Part shown: one piece after another, positions 42,682 to 50,712 of the stretch
How positions within the stretch are numbered: position 1 is the first letter of the stretch
How the letters are laid out: each line of letters begins with the position of its first letter
Assembly: GCF_013031355.1 (NCBI RefSeq)
Contig: NZ_WPZO01000016.1
Span: 1-60,120 of the forward strand
Origin: Ruegeria arenilitoris
Lineage (GTDB): Bacteria; Pseudomonadota; Alphaproteobacteria; Rhodobacterales; Rhodobacteraceae
Length of the DNA: 60,120 nucleotides
Reading direction: 5' to 3'
Notes under the pieces: generated by a model
Told to the model about the DNA's origin: nothing
Databases searched by the model: none
Seen by the model: the letters and a program-made list of their open reading frames with translations, nothing else
Made by a program: the position numbers and the translations under genes

Positions 42682-43191
42682 TCAGTTGCCGATGGTCTGC
42701 AGGTAAGCAATCAGGTCGGCGCGCTCCTGCGGCTTTTTCAAACCGGCAAAGCTCATGGAAGTGCCCGAGATATAGGCGCTGGGGCGGGTCAGGAAGGCAT
42801 CCAGCGCTTCGGGTGTCCAGTTGCCGCCATGGGCCTGCATTGATGCCGAGTAGCCTGTGAAGCCTTTGGCCGAAGCGACCGGACGGTCCACAATGCCGTA
42901 CAGATACGGGCCGGTACCATTCGCGCCATCTTCCAGCTTGTGACAGGCGGTGCATTTACGGAAGACGCGCGCGCCCTTGTCCGGATCGGCGGCGGCCAGC
43001 ATGTCTTCAAAGACTACTTCTTCACCGTCCGCGCTTTCACCAGAGCTTTCGGTTTCGATAATGTAAGAGGCCGTCTCACCATGCCCATCGGCATGGTACA
43101 GTGCCTCGGCGCCCCATTTGGCCAGAAGCAGCACCAAGAAGGTGCCAAACAGGCCTGCGGCGGCCTTGGTAACTGTCATCGTGTCGAACAT
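42682..43191 (-). CDS. Membrane-anchored cytochrome c (c552-like)
   Basis: 169 residues from MFDTMTVTKAAAGLFG (ATG 43189-43191); an ATG five codons upstream is the alternative. An uncleaved N-terminal helix (residues about 10-28), an acidic linker and a class I cytochrome c domain with CTACH (C80, C83, H84) and a distal Met in GTSMSFAGL. This resembles the membrane-bound CycM/c552 type that links the bc1 complex to terminal oxidases. It diverges from pheA and ends at a strong terminator. Confidence 0.9.
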   Translation of the reverse strand: MFDTMTVTKAAAGLFGTFLVLLLAKWGAEALYHADGHGETASYIIETESSGESADGEEVVFEDMLAAADPDKGARVFRKCTACHKLEDGANGTGPYLYGIVDRPVASAKGFTGYSASMQAHGGNWTPEALDAFLTRPSAYISGTSMSFAGLKKPQERADLIAYLQTIGN

Positions 43192-43310
43192 TGATCGCGA
43201 GTCCATTTCAGCTGTCTGCGGGGTGTCTAAGGCTTCCCCTCGCAAGAGGCAAGGTATAGACACCGCGACTAAACGCCCAATTCTAGAACTTGTTGCACGG
43301 AATCGATCAA

Positions 43311-44144
43311 ATGACCAATCGTATCGCATTTCAGGGGGAACCCGGTGCCTATAGCCACGAGGCCTGCCGCAATGCGCGCCCCGATATGGAGGCCCTGCCC
43401 TGCCGCACATTCGAAGACGTGATCGAATCGGTTCGCTCGGGCGAAGCGGATCTGGCGATGCTGCCGGTCGAGAACACAACCTATGGCCGGGTGGCCGATA
43501 TTCACCGGCTGCTGCCGCACAGCGGGCTGCATATCATCGACGAGGCCTTCGTGCGCGTGCATATCAACCTGCTGGCTGTGCCCGGTGCAACTCTGGCCGA
43601 TATCACCGAGGCGCATTCGCATCTGGTCCTGCTGCCGCAATGCGCCGGGTTCCTGAACGAACACAACATCCGTGGTCGGGTCAGCCCCGACAACGCGCGC
43701 GCCGCGCGTGAGGTGTCAGAGCAGGGCGATCTGCACTCGGCGGCGCTGGCCAGCGAACTGGCCGGCGAAATCTATGGGTTGAACGTACTGGCGCGCCACA
43801 TCGAGGATCAGGACAACAACACCACCCGCTTTCTTGTCATGTCCCGGCAGGCGGACCTGTCCCGGCGTGGACCCTATGGTATGATCACCAGCTTCGTCTT
43901 TCAGGTGCGCAACATTCCGGCGGCGCTGTACAAGGCGCTGGGGGGCTTTGCCACAAACGGGATCAACATGACTAAGCTGGAAAGCTACATGGTCGATGGT
44001 TCGTTCACTGCAACGCAGTTCTATGCCGATATCGTCGGTCACCCTGACGACCACAATGTGCAACTGGCCATGGACGAGCTGGAGCACTTCACCACCAATG
44101 TCGAAGTGCTGGGTGTTTATCCCGCAGCCCACCCGCGCGGCTGA
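43311..44144 (+). CDS. pheA: Prephenate dehydratase
   Basis: 277 residues from MTNRIAFQGEPGAYSHEAC; the frame extends seven codons upstream but MTNRIAFQGE is the family start. The catalytic motif NNTTRFLVMSR is present, followed by an ACT regulatory domain (SFVFQVRNIPAALYKALGGFATNGINMTKLESYM) that senses phenylalanine. It converts prephenate to phenylpyruvate. There is no fused chorismate mutase domain, as usual in alphaproteobacteria. No good ribosome-binding site is visible. Confidence 0.95.
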   Translation: MTNRIAFQGEPGAYSHEACRNARPDMEALPCRTFEDVIESVRSGEADLAMLPVENTTYGRVADIHRLLPHSGLHIIDEAFVRVHINLLAVPGATLADITEAHSHLVLLPQCAGFLNEHNIRGRVSPDNARAAREVSEQGDLHSAALASELAGEIYGLNVLARHIEDQDNNTTRFLVMSRQADLSRRGPYGMITSFVFQVRNIPAALYKALGGFATNGINMTKLESYMVDGSFTATQFYADIVGHPDDHNVQLAMDELEHFTTNVEVLGVYPAAHPRG

Positions 44145-44156
44145 TCGCCCGGGTCG

Positions 44157-44621
44157 TTACAAGGTGTATTTCTTGGAAACACTGCCCGCAGACTGCCGGT
44201 AGTCGACAAATCCCATCGCCTGATAATAGCCTAGGCCCTCAGCGTTCTCGGCCCCGATGGTCGCATCAATATACTTGATTCCAGCCGCCCGTGCCGCCGA
44301 CAGCGATTCCTGAAACATGGCGCGCCCGATCCCCAAACGCGCTGCTGTGGGGCGAATATGCGTTCCTATGATGCCCCAACCTTCGGGCACGTCGTAGGCA
44401 TTTCCCTTAATCGCCCTTTTCAGCGACTGAAGCCCAAGCAGGCGTCCATCCAGCACGGCCACGGTGCACTGAATTCCACATGGATCGGCAATGTAGTTCG
44501 TCCTGACAAAGTCAGCATTGCTTGGCCGAGATCGTTTTCCGGCGGCTGTCAGCTCTTGCAGCACCTCCGACAGGCCCTCGGCATCGTCCAAAACGGCCTT
44601 TCGAAAAACCAGATTATCCAT
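44157..44621 (-). CDS. GNAT family N-acetyltransferase
   Basis: 154 residues with the acetyl-CoA-binding signature GTHIRPTAARLGIGRAMFQESLSAARAAG and the strand/turn GLGYYQAMGFV of GNAT enzymes. The acceptor cannot be inferred. It is the last of three minus-strand genes (nudC, SRPBCC, GNAT) and converges on pheA with a 12-base gap. Confidence 0.9.
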   Translation of the reverse strand: MDNLVFRKAVLDDAEGLSEVLQELTAAGKRSRPSNADFVRTNYIADPCGIQCTVAVLDGRLLGLQSLKRAIKGNAYDVPEGWGIIGTHIRPTAARLGIGRAMFQESLSAARAAGIKYIDATIGAENAEGLGYYQAMGFVDYRQSAGSVSKKYTL

Positions 44622-44653
44622 CCCGAACCACCGCCCTTTGTTCCTTGCCCTTT

Positions 44654-45121
44654 TCAGCCGCCGTGCAAGTGGCGCTCTTCCATCTCTCGAGCGAATTCGC
44701 TGAGTCGAAACTGAAACTGCCGCCGGAACCGCGCCTGACCCAGCCGCAGCGATTGCAGCAACAGCCGCGCGGGTAAGGATCTGGCGGCAAGCGACATGTC
44801 GACGCTTAGCCGGGTGCGGCGCTGCGACAGGGCCAGGAATTCAATGATCGTCACCCCGTTCATGCCCTTGCTGACCGCATCGAACCGCAAAAGGGATGGC
44901 GGGTCGCATTCGGCCATTTCAATCGCGACTTGCCGGGGCTTGCCGCGCAGCTTGAACTCGGTTTCCCATTGAGTACCAGGCACCACGCCCATATGGCCCG
45001 ACAGACGCCGCACTTCGATCCCGCGGCGCATTGCCATACGTTCGAAGCGCTCAAAATCAGCAACCATTTCGAACACCGCATTGATCGGGGCTTCGATATC
45101 TTCGCGCGCTGTAAATTGCAT
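44654..45121 (-). CDS. SRPBCC family protein
   Basis: 155 residues from MQFTAREDIEAPINAVFEMV (ATG 45119-45121). N-terminal DIEAPINAVFEMVADFERFERMA and the later pattern of strands and C-terminal helix match SRPBCC/polyketide-cyclase-like ligand-binding proteins. The ligand is unknown. The frame extends back into the nudC end, which is why the shorter start is preferred. It lies 40 bases after nudC and is probably co-transcribed. Confidence 0.82.
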   Translation of the reverse strand: MQFTAREDIEAPINAVFEMVADFERFERMAMRRGIEVRRLSGHMGVVPGTQWETEFKLRGKPRQVAIEMAECDPPSLLRFDAVSKGMNGVTIIEFLALSQRRTRLSVDMSLAARSLPARLLLQSLRLGQARFRRQFQFRLSEFAREMEERHLHGG

Positions 45122-45161
45122 GACGGTTTCGTGGTTCTCTTGGCTGTAGACTCTGTATCCG

Positions 45162-46142
45162 TCAGTCCAGCGTATCCGCAAGCCAGTTTTGCAGCAGGAA
45201 ATGCGCAATGGCCCCCTTGCGGGCCGGCAGCAGCTGCGGATGCTCGCCGGCAAAGGCCTGCATCATCTCGGGCTTGCTGACCCACATCGCCTCCTCGATT
45301 TCCACCGGATCGATAGTGATCTCGCGCGACAGCGCCTCACCCGCGCAGCCAAACATCAATGAGGCCGGAAACGGCCAGGGCTGGCTGGACAGATAGCTGA
45401 CGGCACCGACAGGCACGCCCGCCTCTTCCATCACCTCGCGCCGGACCGCGGCCTCGAGCGTTTCGCCGGGTTCCACAAAACCGGCCAGCAACGAATACAT
45501 CCCCTCGGGCCAGCCCGGAGACCGCCCCATCAGCACCGAATCCCCGTGCGTGATCAACATGATGACCACCGGGTCGGTGCGCGGAAAATGTTGCCCGCCG
45601 CAGGACGCACAACTGCGCTGCCATCCGGCTTGTGATATTTCGCTGGCAGCACCGCAGCGGGCGCAGAACCTATGAGTTTCATGCCATCCGATCACCGCCT
45701 TGGCCGCTGCGGCCAGCTCCGCATCGCGGGCCGACAGGCGGGTCATGATCCGGCGCAGCTCGGCAAAGACATGGCCGCAGGGCAGGTCCGGATGCTGCTG
45801 TTCGGTCCGGTCGACAAACGCCCCCAACTGGGACATGTCCAGCCCCTCGGGGGACCAGTTTGAGATATCGAGGGCAAAAACAGGCGACCCGTCCGAGAGA
45901 CCCAGAAACACGGGTTCCTCCACCCTGCCGCCCGGTCCGTTCTGCACCAATTCGTGCGTCATGGGGATCAAATCCAGCCGATCCAGCGCCTCGCCCCGAA
46001 CCAGTGGCTTGCCCCGCCACAGCAGCAGGCAGGACGCCTGCGGATGGGCTCGCATTTGCGCAAGCTGGTCCGCATTCCCCCGGATATGCGCCGCGCGATC
46101 CAGGCCCGAGCCCCCAAACGTCACAAGTTCCGCATGTTTCAT
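45162..46142 (-). CDS. nudC: NAD(+) diphosphatase NudC
   Basis: 326 residues from MKHAELVTFGGSGLDRAAHI (ATG 46140-46142). Four zinc cysteines (RFCARCG and SCASCGG), the Nudix box GFVEPGETLEAAVRREVMEEAG and the NudC-specific SQPWPFPASLM are all present. It hydrolyses NAD(H) to NMN(H) and AMP and can remove NAD caps from RNA. It leads a three-gene minus-strand cluster. Confidence 0.95.
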   Translation of the reverse strand: MKHAELVTFGGSGLDRAAHIRGNADQLAQMRAHPQASCLLLWRGKPLVRGEALDRLDLIPMTHELVQNGPGGRVEEPVFLGLSDGSPVFALDISNWSPEGLDMSQLGAFVDRTEQQHPDLPCGHVFAELRRIMTRLSARDAELAAAAKAVIGWHETHRFCARCGAASEISQAGWQRSCASCGGQHFPRTDPVVIMLITHGDSVLMGRSPGWPEGMYSLLAGFVEPGETLEAAVRREVMEEAGVPVGAVSYLSSQPWPFPASLMFGCAGEALSREITIDPVEIEEAMWVSKPEMMQAFAGEHPQLLPARKGAIAHFLLQNWLADTLD

Positions 46143-46285
46143 GAGTGTTCCTTTGGATCTTCGCCACAGGGCTGCCACGGCAGCAGCAGCGTTGCAATGG
46201 CAATTCCAAACACCCGGAAACCTGAGACCGTCAAATGATCGCAGGCGCGCCTTGTAAATTGCATGTACTATACTTTTTAGGGAAT

Positions 46286-46321
46286 ATGGCTGACGACCAA
46301 CTGCCAGAAGTAGAAACTTGA
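46286..46321 (+). CDS. Possible 11-residue upstream ORF of the nucleotidase gene
   Basis: ATG at 46286 encodes MADDQLPEVET, and its TGA overlaps the TTG start of the following gene as TTGA. A TATACT hexamer at 46269-46274 lies 11 bases before the ATG, so a transcript could start almost at it. This would allow coupled translation of the weak TTG start. Support is only positional. Confidence 0.25.
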   Translation: MADDQLPEVET

Positions 46322-48198
46322 CACGTTCCGCTCATCCGCCCTGTTCCGAAACAAAAATACGGATTTTGGCAACCTCCGATCTGCATATGAATCTGAGCGG
46401 CTTCGACTATTACTCGGACGCCCCCGAGACCTCAATCGGACTTACGCGGACCGCCAGCCTGATCCGGGCCGCGCGGGCCGAGGCGGTGACGGCTGGCGCG
46501 CTGGTTCTGCTATTCGACAACGGAGATTCGCTGCAGGGAACTCCAATCGGGGACTGGGCTGCGGAACCGGCCAATACACCGCATGTCCTTATGCAGGCAT
46601 TCGGTAATCTGGGCTATGACGCCATTGGGCTAGGCAACCATGATTTCGGTTTTGGCCTCGGAGTTCTGGACCGTATTCTGAAAGATGCCCCCTGTCCGGT
46701 GGTGTGCAGCAACGCGCACCGGCAGGACTCAGATCCCTTGTGGCAAAGTGATGCGATCCTGACGCGCGTGGTCCTGTGCCAGGGCCAGCAGGTTGCGCTG
46801 AAGATCGGTGTGTTTTCGGTTCTCCCCCCGCAGACCGCAAAGTGGGAGGCGCACCGGCTACAGGGTCGGGTCGTCATGGACGATATTCTGACCTGCGCCC
46901 GCGACAAGGTGCGGGACTTGCAGGCGAAGGGCTGTGATCTGATCATTGCGCTGGCGCATACGGGATTGGGATCACCCATTGCGCAATCCGATATGGAGAA
47001 CGCTGTTATCCCGCTGGCTGCCATTGACGGCATTGATGCCGTTGTCGCCGGGCATTCCCACCTGACACTCCCCGGCCCAGCGCATGAGGGGCTGGACCAT
47101 GTCGATGCTGCCCGGGGCCGGGTGCACGGGAAGCCAGTGGTCATGCCAGGCCCCGCAGGATCGAATCTGGGGCTGATTGACCTGACACTGCGCAGGGCGG
47201 ATGGCGGGACGTGGGCAATTCAGGACCACAGCACCGAATTGCGCTCAGTTTGCCCGGTCGGCGCTGACGGCGTGGGTCATCCGGTTGCAGAAGACCCGGA
47301 TTTGCTGCGCCTTTTCGACGAGGGACATAAGGAAACACGCCGTCACACGGCGCAGCCGGTGGGCCGGACCGACCGGTATTTGCACAGCTATTTCAGCTTT
47401 TGCGCCCCGGACAGGGGGCTTGCATTAGCCGCAGCGGCGCAGGCGGCAGCCCTGCGTCCGCATCTGCAGGGGACACCCTTTGCGAAGCTGCCTGTTCTGT
47501 CCGCAGTGGCCCCTTCTAAATTCGGCGGGCGCGCCGGACCTCGGTTTTATACCGATGTACCGCCGGGGCAGGTTTTCCTGCGCCACATTAACGACCTGTA
47601 TGTCTTTCCCAACGAATTGCAGGCCGTTGTCGTCAATGGCGCGCAGATTGGCGACTGGCTGGAAATGTCGGCATGTGTGTTCAATCAGATCGAACCCGGC
47701 TGTAAATCCGATCTGGTCGATCCCAGCCGGGCCGGGCACAATTTCGACGTTCTGCTGGGGTTGAGCTATAAAATCGACCTCTCGCACCCGCCGCGCTTTG
47801 CTGCCTCCGGTCATCTGATCGACCCGGCGCATCGCCGTATTCACGACATCCGATTCGAGGGGCGCCCTGTAGCCCCTGACCAGCGCTTTGTCGTCGCGCT
47901 GAACAATTACCGCGCCAACGGAGGCGGCCATTTCCCCTTTGTAGAACAAGCCGAGCCGATCCCGATGCCCGCGCGACCGGTCCAACACATCCTGCAGGAT
48001 TACTTCTCGGGTGCCCTGCCGCGTGATCCGCTGGAACACGCGCCCCGAGCCTTTCGGTTTGTGCCAATACCCCGTGCGACGACCTTACTCAGGACCGGTC
48101 CGAAGGCCCGCGATCACATTGCCGAGCTTGAGGAATACGCCCCCGAGCTGGTTGGAGAAGACGATGAGGGTTTTTTGCTGATCCGTTTGACGCTCTAA
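46318..48198 (+). CDS. CpdB-like 2',3'-cyclic phosphodiesterase/3'-nucleotidase
   Basis: 626 residues with a TTG start; a stop at 46291 limits the frame, so no longer N-terminus exists. The metallophosphoesterase domain has DLHMNL, FDNGDSLQGTP, GLGNHDFG and GHSHLTLPG in order; the C-terminal 5'-nucleotidase domain ends with NNYRANGGGHFPFV. CpdB homologues are periplasmic, but the first residues MTRSAHPPCSETKIRILATS run straight into the catalytic domain and show no signal peptide. It may act in the cytosol or be misstarted. Confidence 0.88.
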   Translation: MTRSAHPPCSETKIRILATSDLHMNLSGFDYYSDAPETSIGLTRTASLIRAARAEAVTAGALVLLFDNGDSLQGTPIGDWAAEPANTPHVLMQAFGNLGYDAIGLGNHDFGFGLGVLDRILKDAPCPVVCSNAHRQDSDPLWQSDAILTRVVLCQGQQVALKIGVFSVLPPQTAKWEAHRLQGRVVMDDILTCARDKVRDLQAKGCDLIIALAHTGLGSPIAQSDMENAVIPLAAIDGIDAVVAGHSHLTLPGPAHEGLDHVDAARGRVHGKPVVMPGPAGSNLGLIDLTLRRADGGTWAIQDHSTELRSVCPVGADGVGHPVAEDPDLLRLFDEGHKETRRHTAQPVGRTDRYLHSYFSFCAPDRGLALAAAAQAAALRPHLQGTPFAKLPVLSAVAPSKFGGRAGPRFYTDVPPGQVFLRHINDLYVFPNELQAVVVNGAQIGDWLEMSACVFNQIEPGCKSDLVDPSRAGHNFDVLLGLSYKIDLSHPPRFAASGHLIDPAHRRIHDIRFEGRPVAPDQRFVVALNNYRANGGGHFPFVEQAEPIPMPARPVQHILQDYFSGALPRDPLEHAPRAFRFVPIPRATTLLRTGPKARDHIAELEEYAPELVGEDDEGFLLIRLTL

Positions 48199-48202
48199 CG
48201 GG

Positions 48203-48231
48203 TTGTCTTTTCCGCGCCTGTTGCCTATATC
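48203..48231 (+). promoter_or_regulatory. Promoter of the SRP RNA gene
   Basis: TTGTCT (48203-48208) and TATATC (48226-48231) with 17-base spacing place the transcription start near 48238, exactly where the SRP RNA terminal helix begins. It overlaps the region just after the nucleotidase stop (48198). Confidence 0.75.
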
Positions 48232-48237
48232 GACCGA

Positions 48238-48333
48238 TGAGAGGTTGGCGCGGGCGAGCGCCTCGCCAACCTGGTCAGGTCCGGAAGGAAGCAGCCACAA
48301 CGAGCCCCGCTTGGGTCGATGTCCAACCTCTCA
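48238..48333 (+). ncRNA. ffs: Signal recognition particle RNA (small bacterial type, 4.5S)
   Basis: A 96-base RNA whose ends form a perfect 11-base helix (TGAGAGGTTGG at 48238 and CCAACCTCTCA ending at 48333). The apical domain contains the invariant GGTCAGGTCCGGAAGGAAGC and CAGCCACAACGAGC segments that bind Ffh. It guides ribosomes translating membrane proteins to FtsY. The promoter above ends at the right place. Confidence 0.95.
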
Positions 48334-48365
48334 CTTTAGCTCCCGCCGAAAACCAAAAAGAAAAT

Positions 48366-49223
48366 TCAAGCGATTAGTCGCGGCCAAACGGCAGCATTGC
48401 GGCGCGCGAAGGCACCGATATGGCCAACGCCGGGCAGGCCGAATTCACCGGGTGACAACAGATGTCGCCGCGCGTGCGGCCCATACAAATCAGCCAGCCG
48501 CCAGACTGCCGCTGGTGGCACAAGATCGTCATCCTCGAAGGTGAACAGATCCACAGGCGTCTCCGATTGCGCCCAGAGCGCTTCGGGCAGGGTGACCCCG
48601 ATCTCGGGCAGGTAGTTGCGCGGCGCGGTACACCACCGTCGCCACTGCCAATAGACCGACGCAGGCAGATCTGCCCCGAACCCCAGCGCCTTGCCCGGAA
48701 GATACCCCAAGGCTTTCACCGCCAAGGGCGCATGACCGTACCAGAACAGCAAAGCCAGTGCCCGATAGGGCCAGGGGTGATCCGATACCGTTACGGGCCC
48801 GGAACAGACGCAGATCATGCGGTCGATCTGATCGATGTCAGGTTGTATCGGCCCCAGCATCCCGCCGACGGAATGACCGATGCTCCACTGCTGCGCATCC
48901 GGGAACCTACGCCGCATCTCGGCCCGGGCCGCAGGCATGTCGATCAGGGCCCAATCGGCCATCTTGACCCGCGATGCCTTCAACGACCCGTTCAGTGAGT
49001 GGCCGAAATCGCTGTAGTCATAGGTCAGACAGGCCATCCCCTGTACCTCAGCCAGCCACCGGGCAAAATGCTGATAGTAATCCCGCGGCACGCCGGTTGC
49101 GCCATGAATGACCACGGCCACTCTGGGAGCCACCGTCGGCAGATACAGGCGTGCGGACAGGGTTCCAGCGCCTGACGGAAACCGGAAATCCTCGGTCGAT
49201 ACAGTCTGTGCAGCGTCCAGCAT
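48366..49223 (-). CDS. Alpha/beta hydrolase
   Basis: 285 residues from MLDAAQTVSTEDFRFPSG (ATG 49221-49223), with GGAGG 7 bases upstream. The frame continues 47 codons upstream, through a region that does not look like protein. The oxyanion strand VVIHGATGVPRDYY, the nucleophile elbow GHSVGG (Ser) and a C-terminal GVGHIGAF (His) fit the alpha/beta-hydrolase fold, related to putative lysophospholipase-like proteins. Substrate unknown. It converges on the SRP RNA gene. Confidence 0.85.
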   Translation of the reverse strand: MLDAAQTVSTEDFRFPSGAGTLSARLYLPTVAPRVAVVIHGATGVPRDYYQHFARWLAEVQGMACLTYDYSDFGHSLNGSLKASRVKMADWALIDMPAARAEMRRRFPDAQQWSIGHSVGGMLGPIQPDIDQIDRMICVCSGPVTVSDHPWPYRALALLFWYGHAPLAVKALGYLPGKALGFGADLPASVYWQWRRWCTAPRNYLPEIGVTLPEALWAQSETPVDLFTFEDDDLVPPAAVWRLADLYGPHARRHLLSPGEFGLPGVGHIGAFARRNAAVWPRLIA

Positions 49224-49383
49224 GGGGCGGCCTCCGGGCTTTTGAACCGATCGGTTCACTTCCACCAGTCCGCCGTGATTCCCGCCACAAGTCAACAGCG
49301 CCCGAACATGACCACACGTCCACTTGGCCGCGCAAATTGCCCGCTTGACTCGGGCCACCCGCACCCGCTAGCGATGCGGTGAT

Positions 49384-49577
49384 GGTTCTCGTCCCCGGTC
49401 CCGGGGCGGGATGAAAAGGGAACACGGTGCGGTTCTGCCCGGTGATGCCGGAACGAACCAAGGCCGCGACTGCCCCCGCAACTGTAAGCGGTGAGCAATG
49501 CCGAAACACCACTGGCCGAAAGGCTGGGAAGGTCGGCAAAGCGACGACCCGCAAGTCAGGAGACCTGCCATCGAACC
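49384..49577 (+). promoter_or_regulatory. Cobalamin (B12) riboswitch
   Basis: The conserved core can be read in order: a paired start GGTTC (49384) matching GAACC (ending 49577), GGGAACACGGTGCGG, GCGACTGCCCCCGCAACTG, GCAATGCC, CACCACTGG and the 3' box CGCAAGTCAGGAGACCTGCC. These are the elements of an AdoCbl-type riboswitch. It points into the small gene at 49669. A hairpin CCC(CG)TCC/GGAGGG at 49642-49662 could hide the downstream Shine-Dalgarno, which would give translational OFF control by B12. Confidence 0.93.
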
Positions 49578-49668
49578 AAAACCGAAACTCGGGCGGGGTG
49601 TCCGGGCAGGTCGTCAGCACGCTGTCACACCTGACCTACGCCCCCGTCCTGCGCGCGGAGGGCGCACC

Positions 49669-50076
49669 ATGATCTGGAAGACGAAGACACATCAATTCAC
49701 CGCAACCGTATGCCAGAAAACCGGCAAGACTTGTCCCGCTCTGGCACAGATGGCCCGCGCCGTCGTGCAGGCGATGGAGGCCGCCGTACCTGCGACCACG
49801 CCGGATTTCGAATTTGAAGGCAGCAGCGAACTGACCCATTGCGCACAGGGCTGCCTTGCACGGTTTCGCGCACAGGCAGATCAGATTCGCGTGTTTTGCG
49901 GGACCGACGCCGACACCGCGATCGAAACTCTGGACGACTATGCGGATATGATGTTCGGCCTAGAATTCACGACACGCCCGGCCAAGCTATTGCCGACACC
50001 GCCCTGCGCGATGCTTGAGGCCTCTGTCATCGCGCAAAGCCCGATCGTGCAGCCGGAACGGCACGCAGCGCTCTGA
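49669..50076 (+). CDS. Cys-rich small protein under B12 riboswitch, unknown function
   Basis: 135 residues from MIWKTKTHQFTATVCQKTGK; GGAGGG lies 6 bases before the ATG. The cysteine pattern is C-x6-C (VCQKTGKTCP) near the N-terminus, C-x3-C (HCAQGC) in the middle, and a later Cys in RVFCG. The layout resembles thioredoxin-like [2Fe-2S] proteins and the DUF1636 type found with cobalamin genes, but I cannot assign the family. Control by a cobalamin riboswitch implies a role in B12 or corrinoid/cobalt handling. It stands alone: the next gene is convergent. Confidence 0.8.
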   Translation: MIWKTKTHQFTATVCQKTGKTCPALAQMARAVVQAMEAAVPATTPDFEFEGSSELTHCAQGCLARFRAQADQIRVFCGTDADTAIETLDDYADMMFGLEFTTRPAKLLPTPPCAMLEASVIAQSPIVQPERHAAL

Positions 50077-50077
50077 A

Positions 50078-50581
50078 CTAGTGGTAAGGCCCGGTGCCGG
50101 GCGTCTGTGCGGCCCAGTCTAATTGGCCGTCGGTTTCGACGGCGCAGGGCCGCACGGCGCGCAGACGTTTCAGCGCTGCCTCGGGTCGTTCGCCGTGTTC
50201 GACCATAAGGCGCAGGGCAATCATCCCGGACCGCCCGCAACCGCCCCGGCAATGTACCAACACCCGCCCTCCGCGGGCCAGAACCTGTGCCGCCGCCGCG
50301 CTGACCTCGGGCCATGCGGCCTGAACCTCTCGCGGCGGCGCACCAAAATCCATGACCGGCAGATGCGCCCAGCCGATTGCCGCGGCGCGCAGATCGTCGC
50401 CGAATCCGGCGGCACCCACCTGCAGCATCTCACCTTCAGTAGTCATGGAAATCACCAGATCGGGCTGCCAGTCTCGAACGACGCCAAGATCCTGCAGGTA
50501 ATTGCCCGCACGCCCCGGCAGCGGCGAGAGGGCAACCGTACCGTTCCCCACCTGCACGGGATGAATTGCAAACAGTCTCAA
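50078..50581 (-). CDS. Protein tyrosine phosphatase-like protein
   Basis: 167 residues with a TTG start; AGGAGGG lies 7 bases upstream. The active-site signature HCRGGCGRSG has the nucleophile Cys111 and Arg117, with a candidate acid Asp78 in VMDFGAP. The fold fits dual-specificity/tyrosine phosphatases that also occur in bacteria as regulators. Substrate unknown. It diverges from dnaX and converges on the riboswitch gene after a single base. Confidence 0.85.
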   Translation of the reverse strand: MRLFAIHPVQVGNGTVALSPLPGRAGNYLQDLGVVRDWQPDLVISMTTEGEMLQVGAAGFGDDLRAAAIGWAHLPVMDFGAPPREVQAAWPEVSAAAAQVLARGGRVLVHCRGGCGRSGMIALRLMVEHGERPEAALKRLRAVRPCAVETDGQLDWAAQTPGTGPYH

Positions 50582-50712
50582 GCGACAGCCCTCCTACCTA
50601 CGCGTCTATGGTACATAAACTGCGACGCAAACGGAAATTCGCCAAGCGGGATGTGGACGCGGGCGGCGGGGGTCTCTACGCTGCATCGGAACCCGAATCC
50701 GACAGAGCAGAC

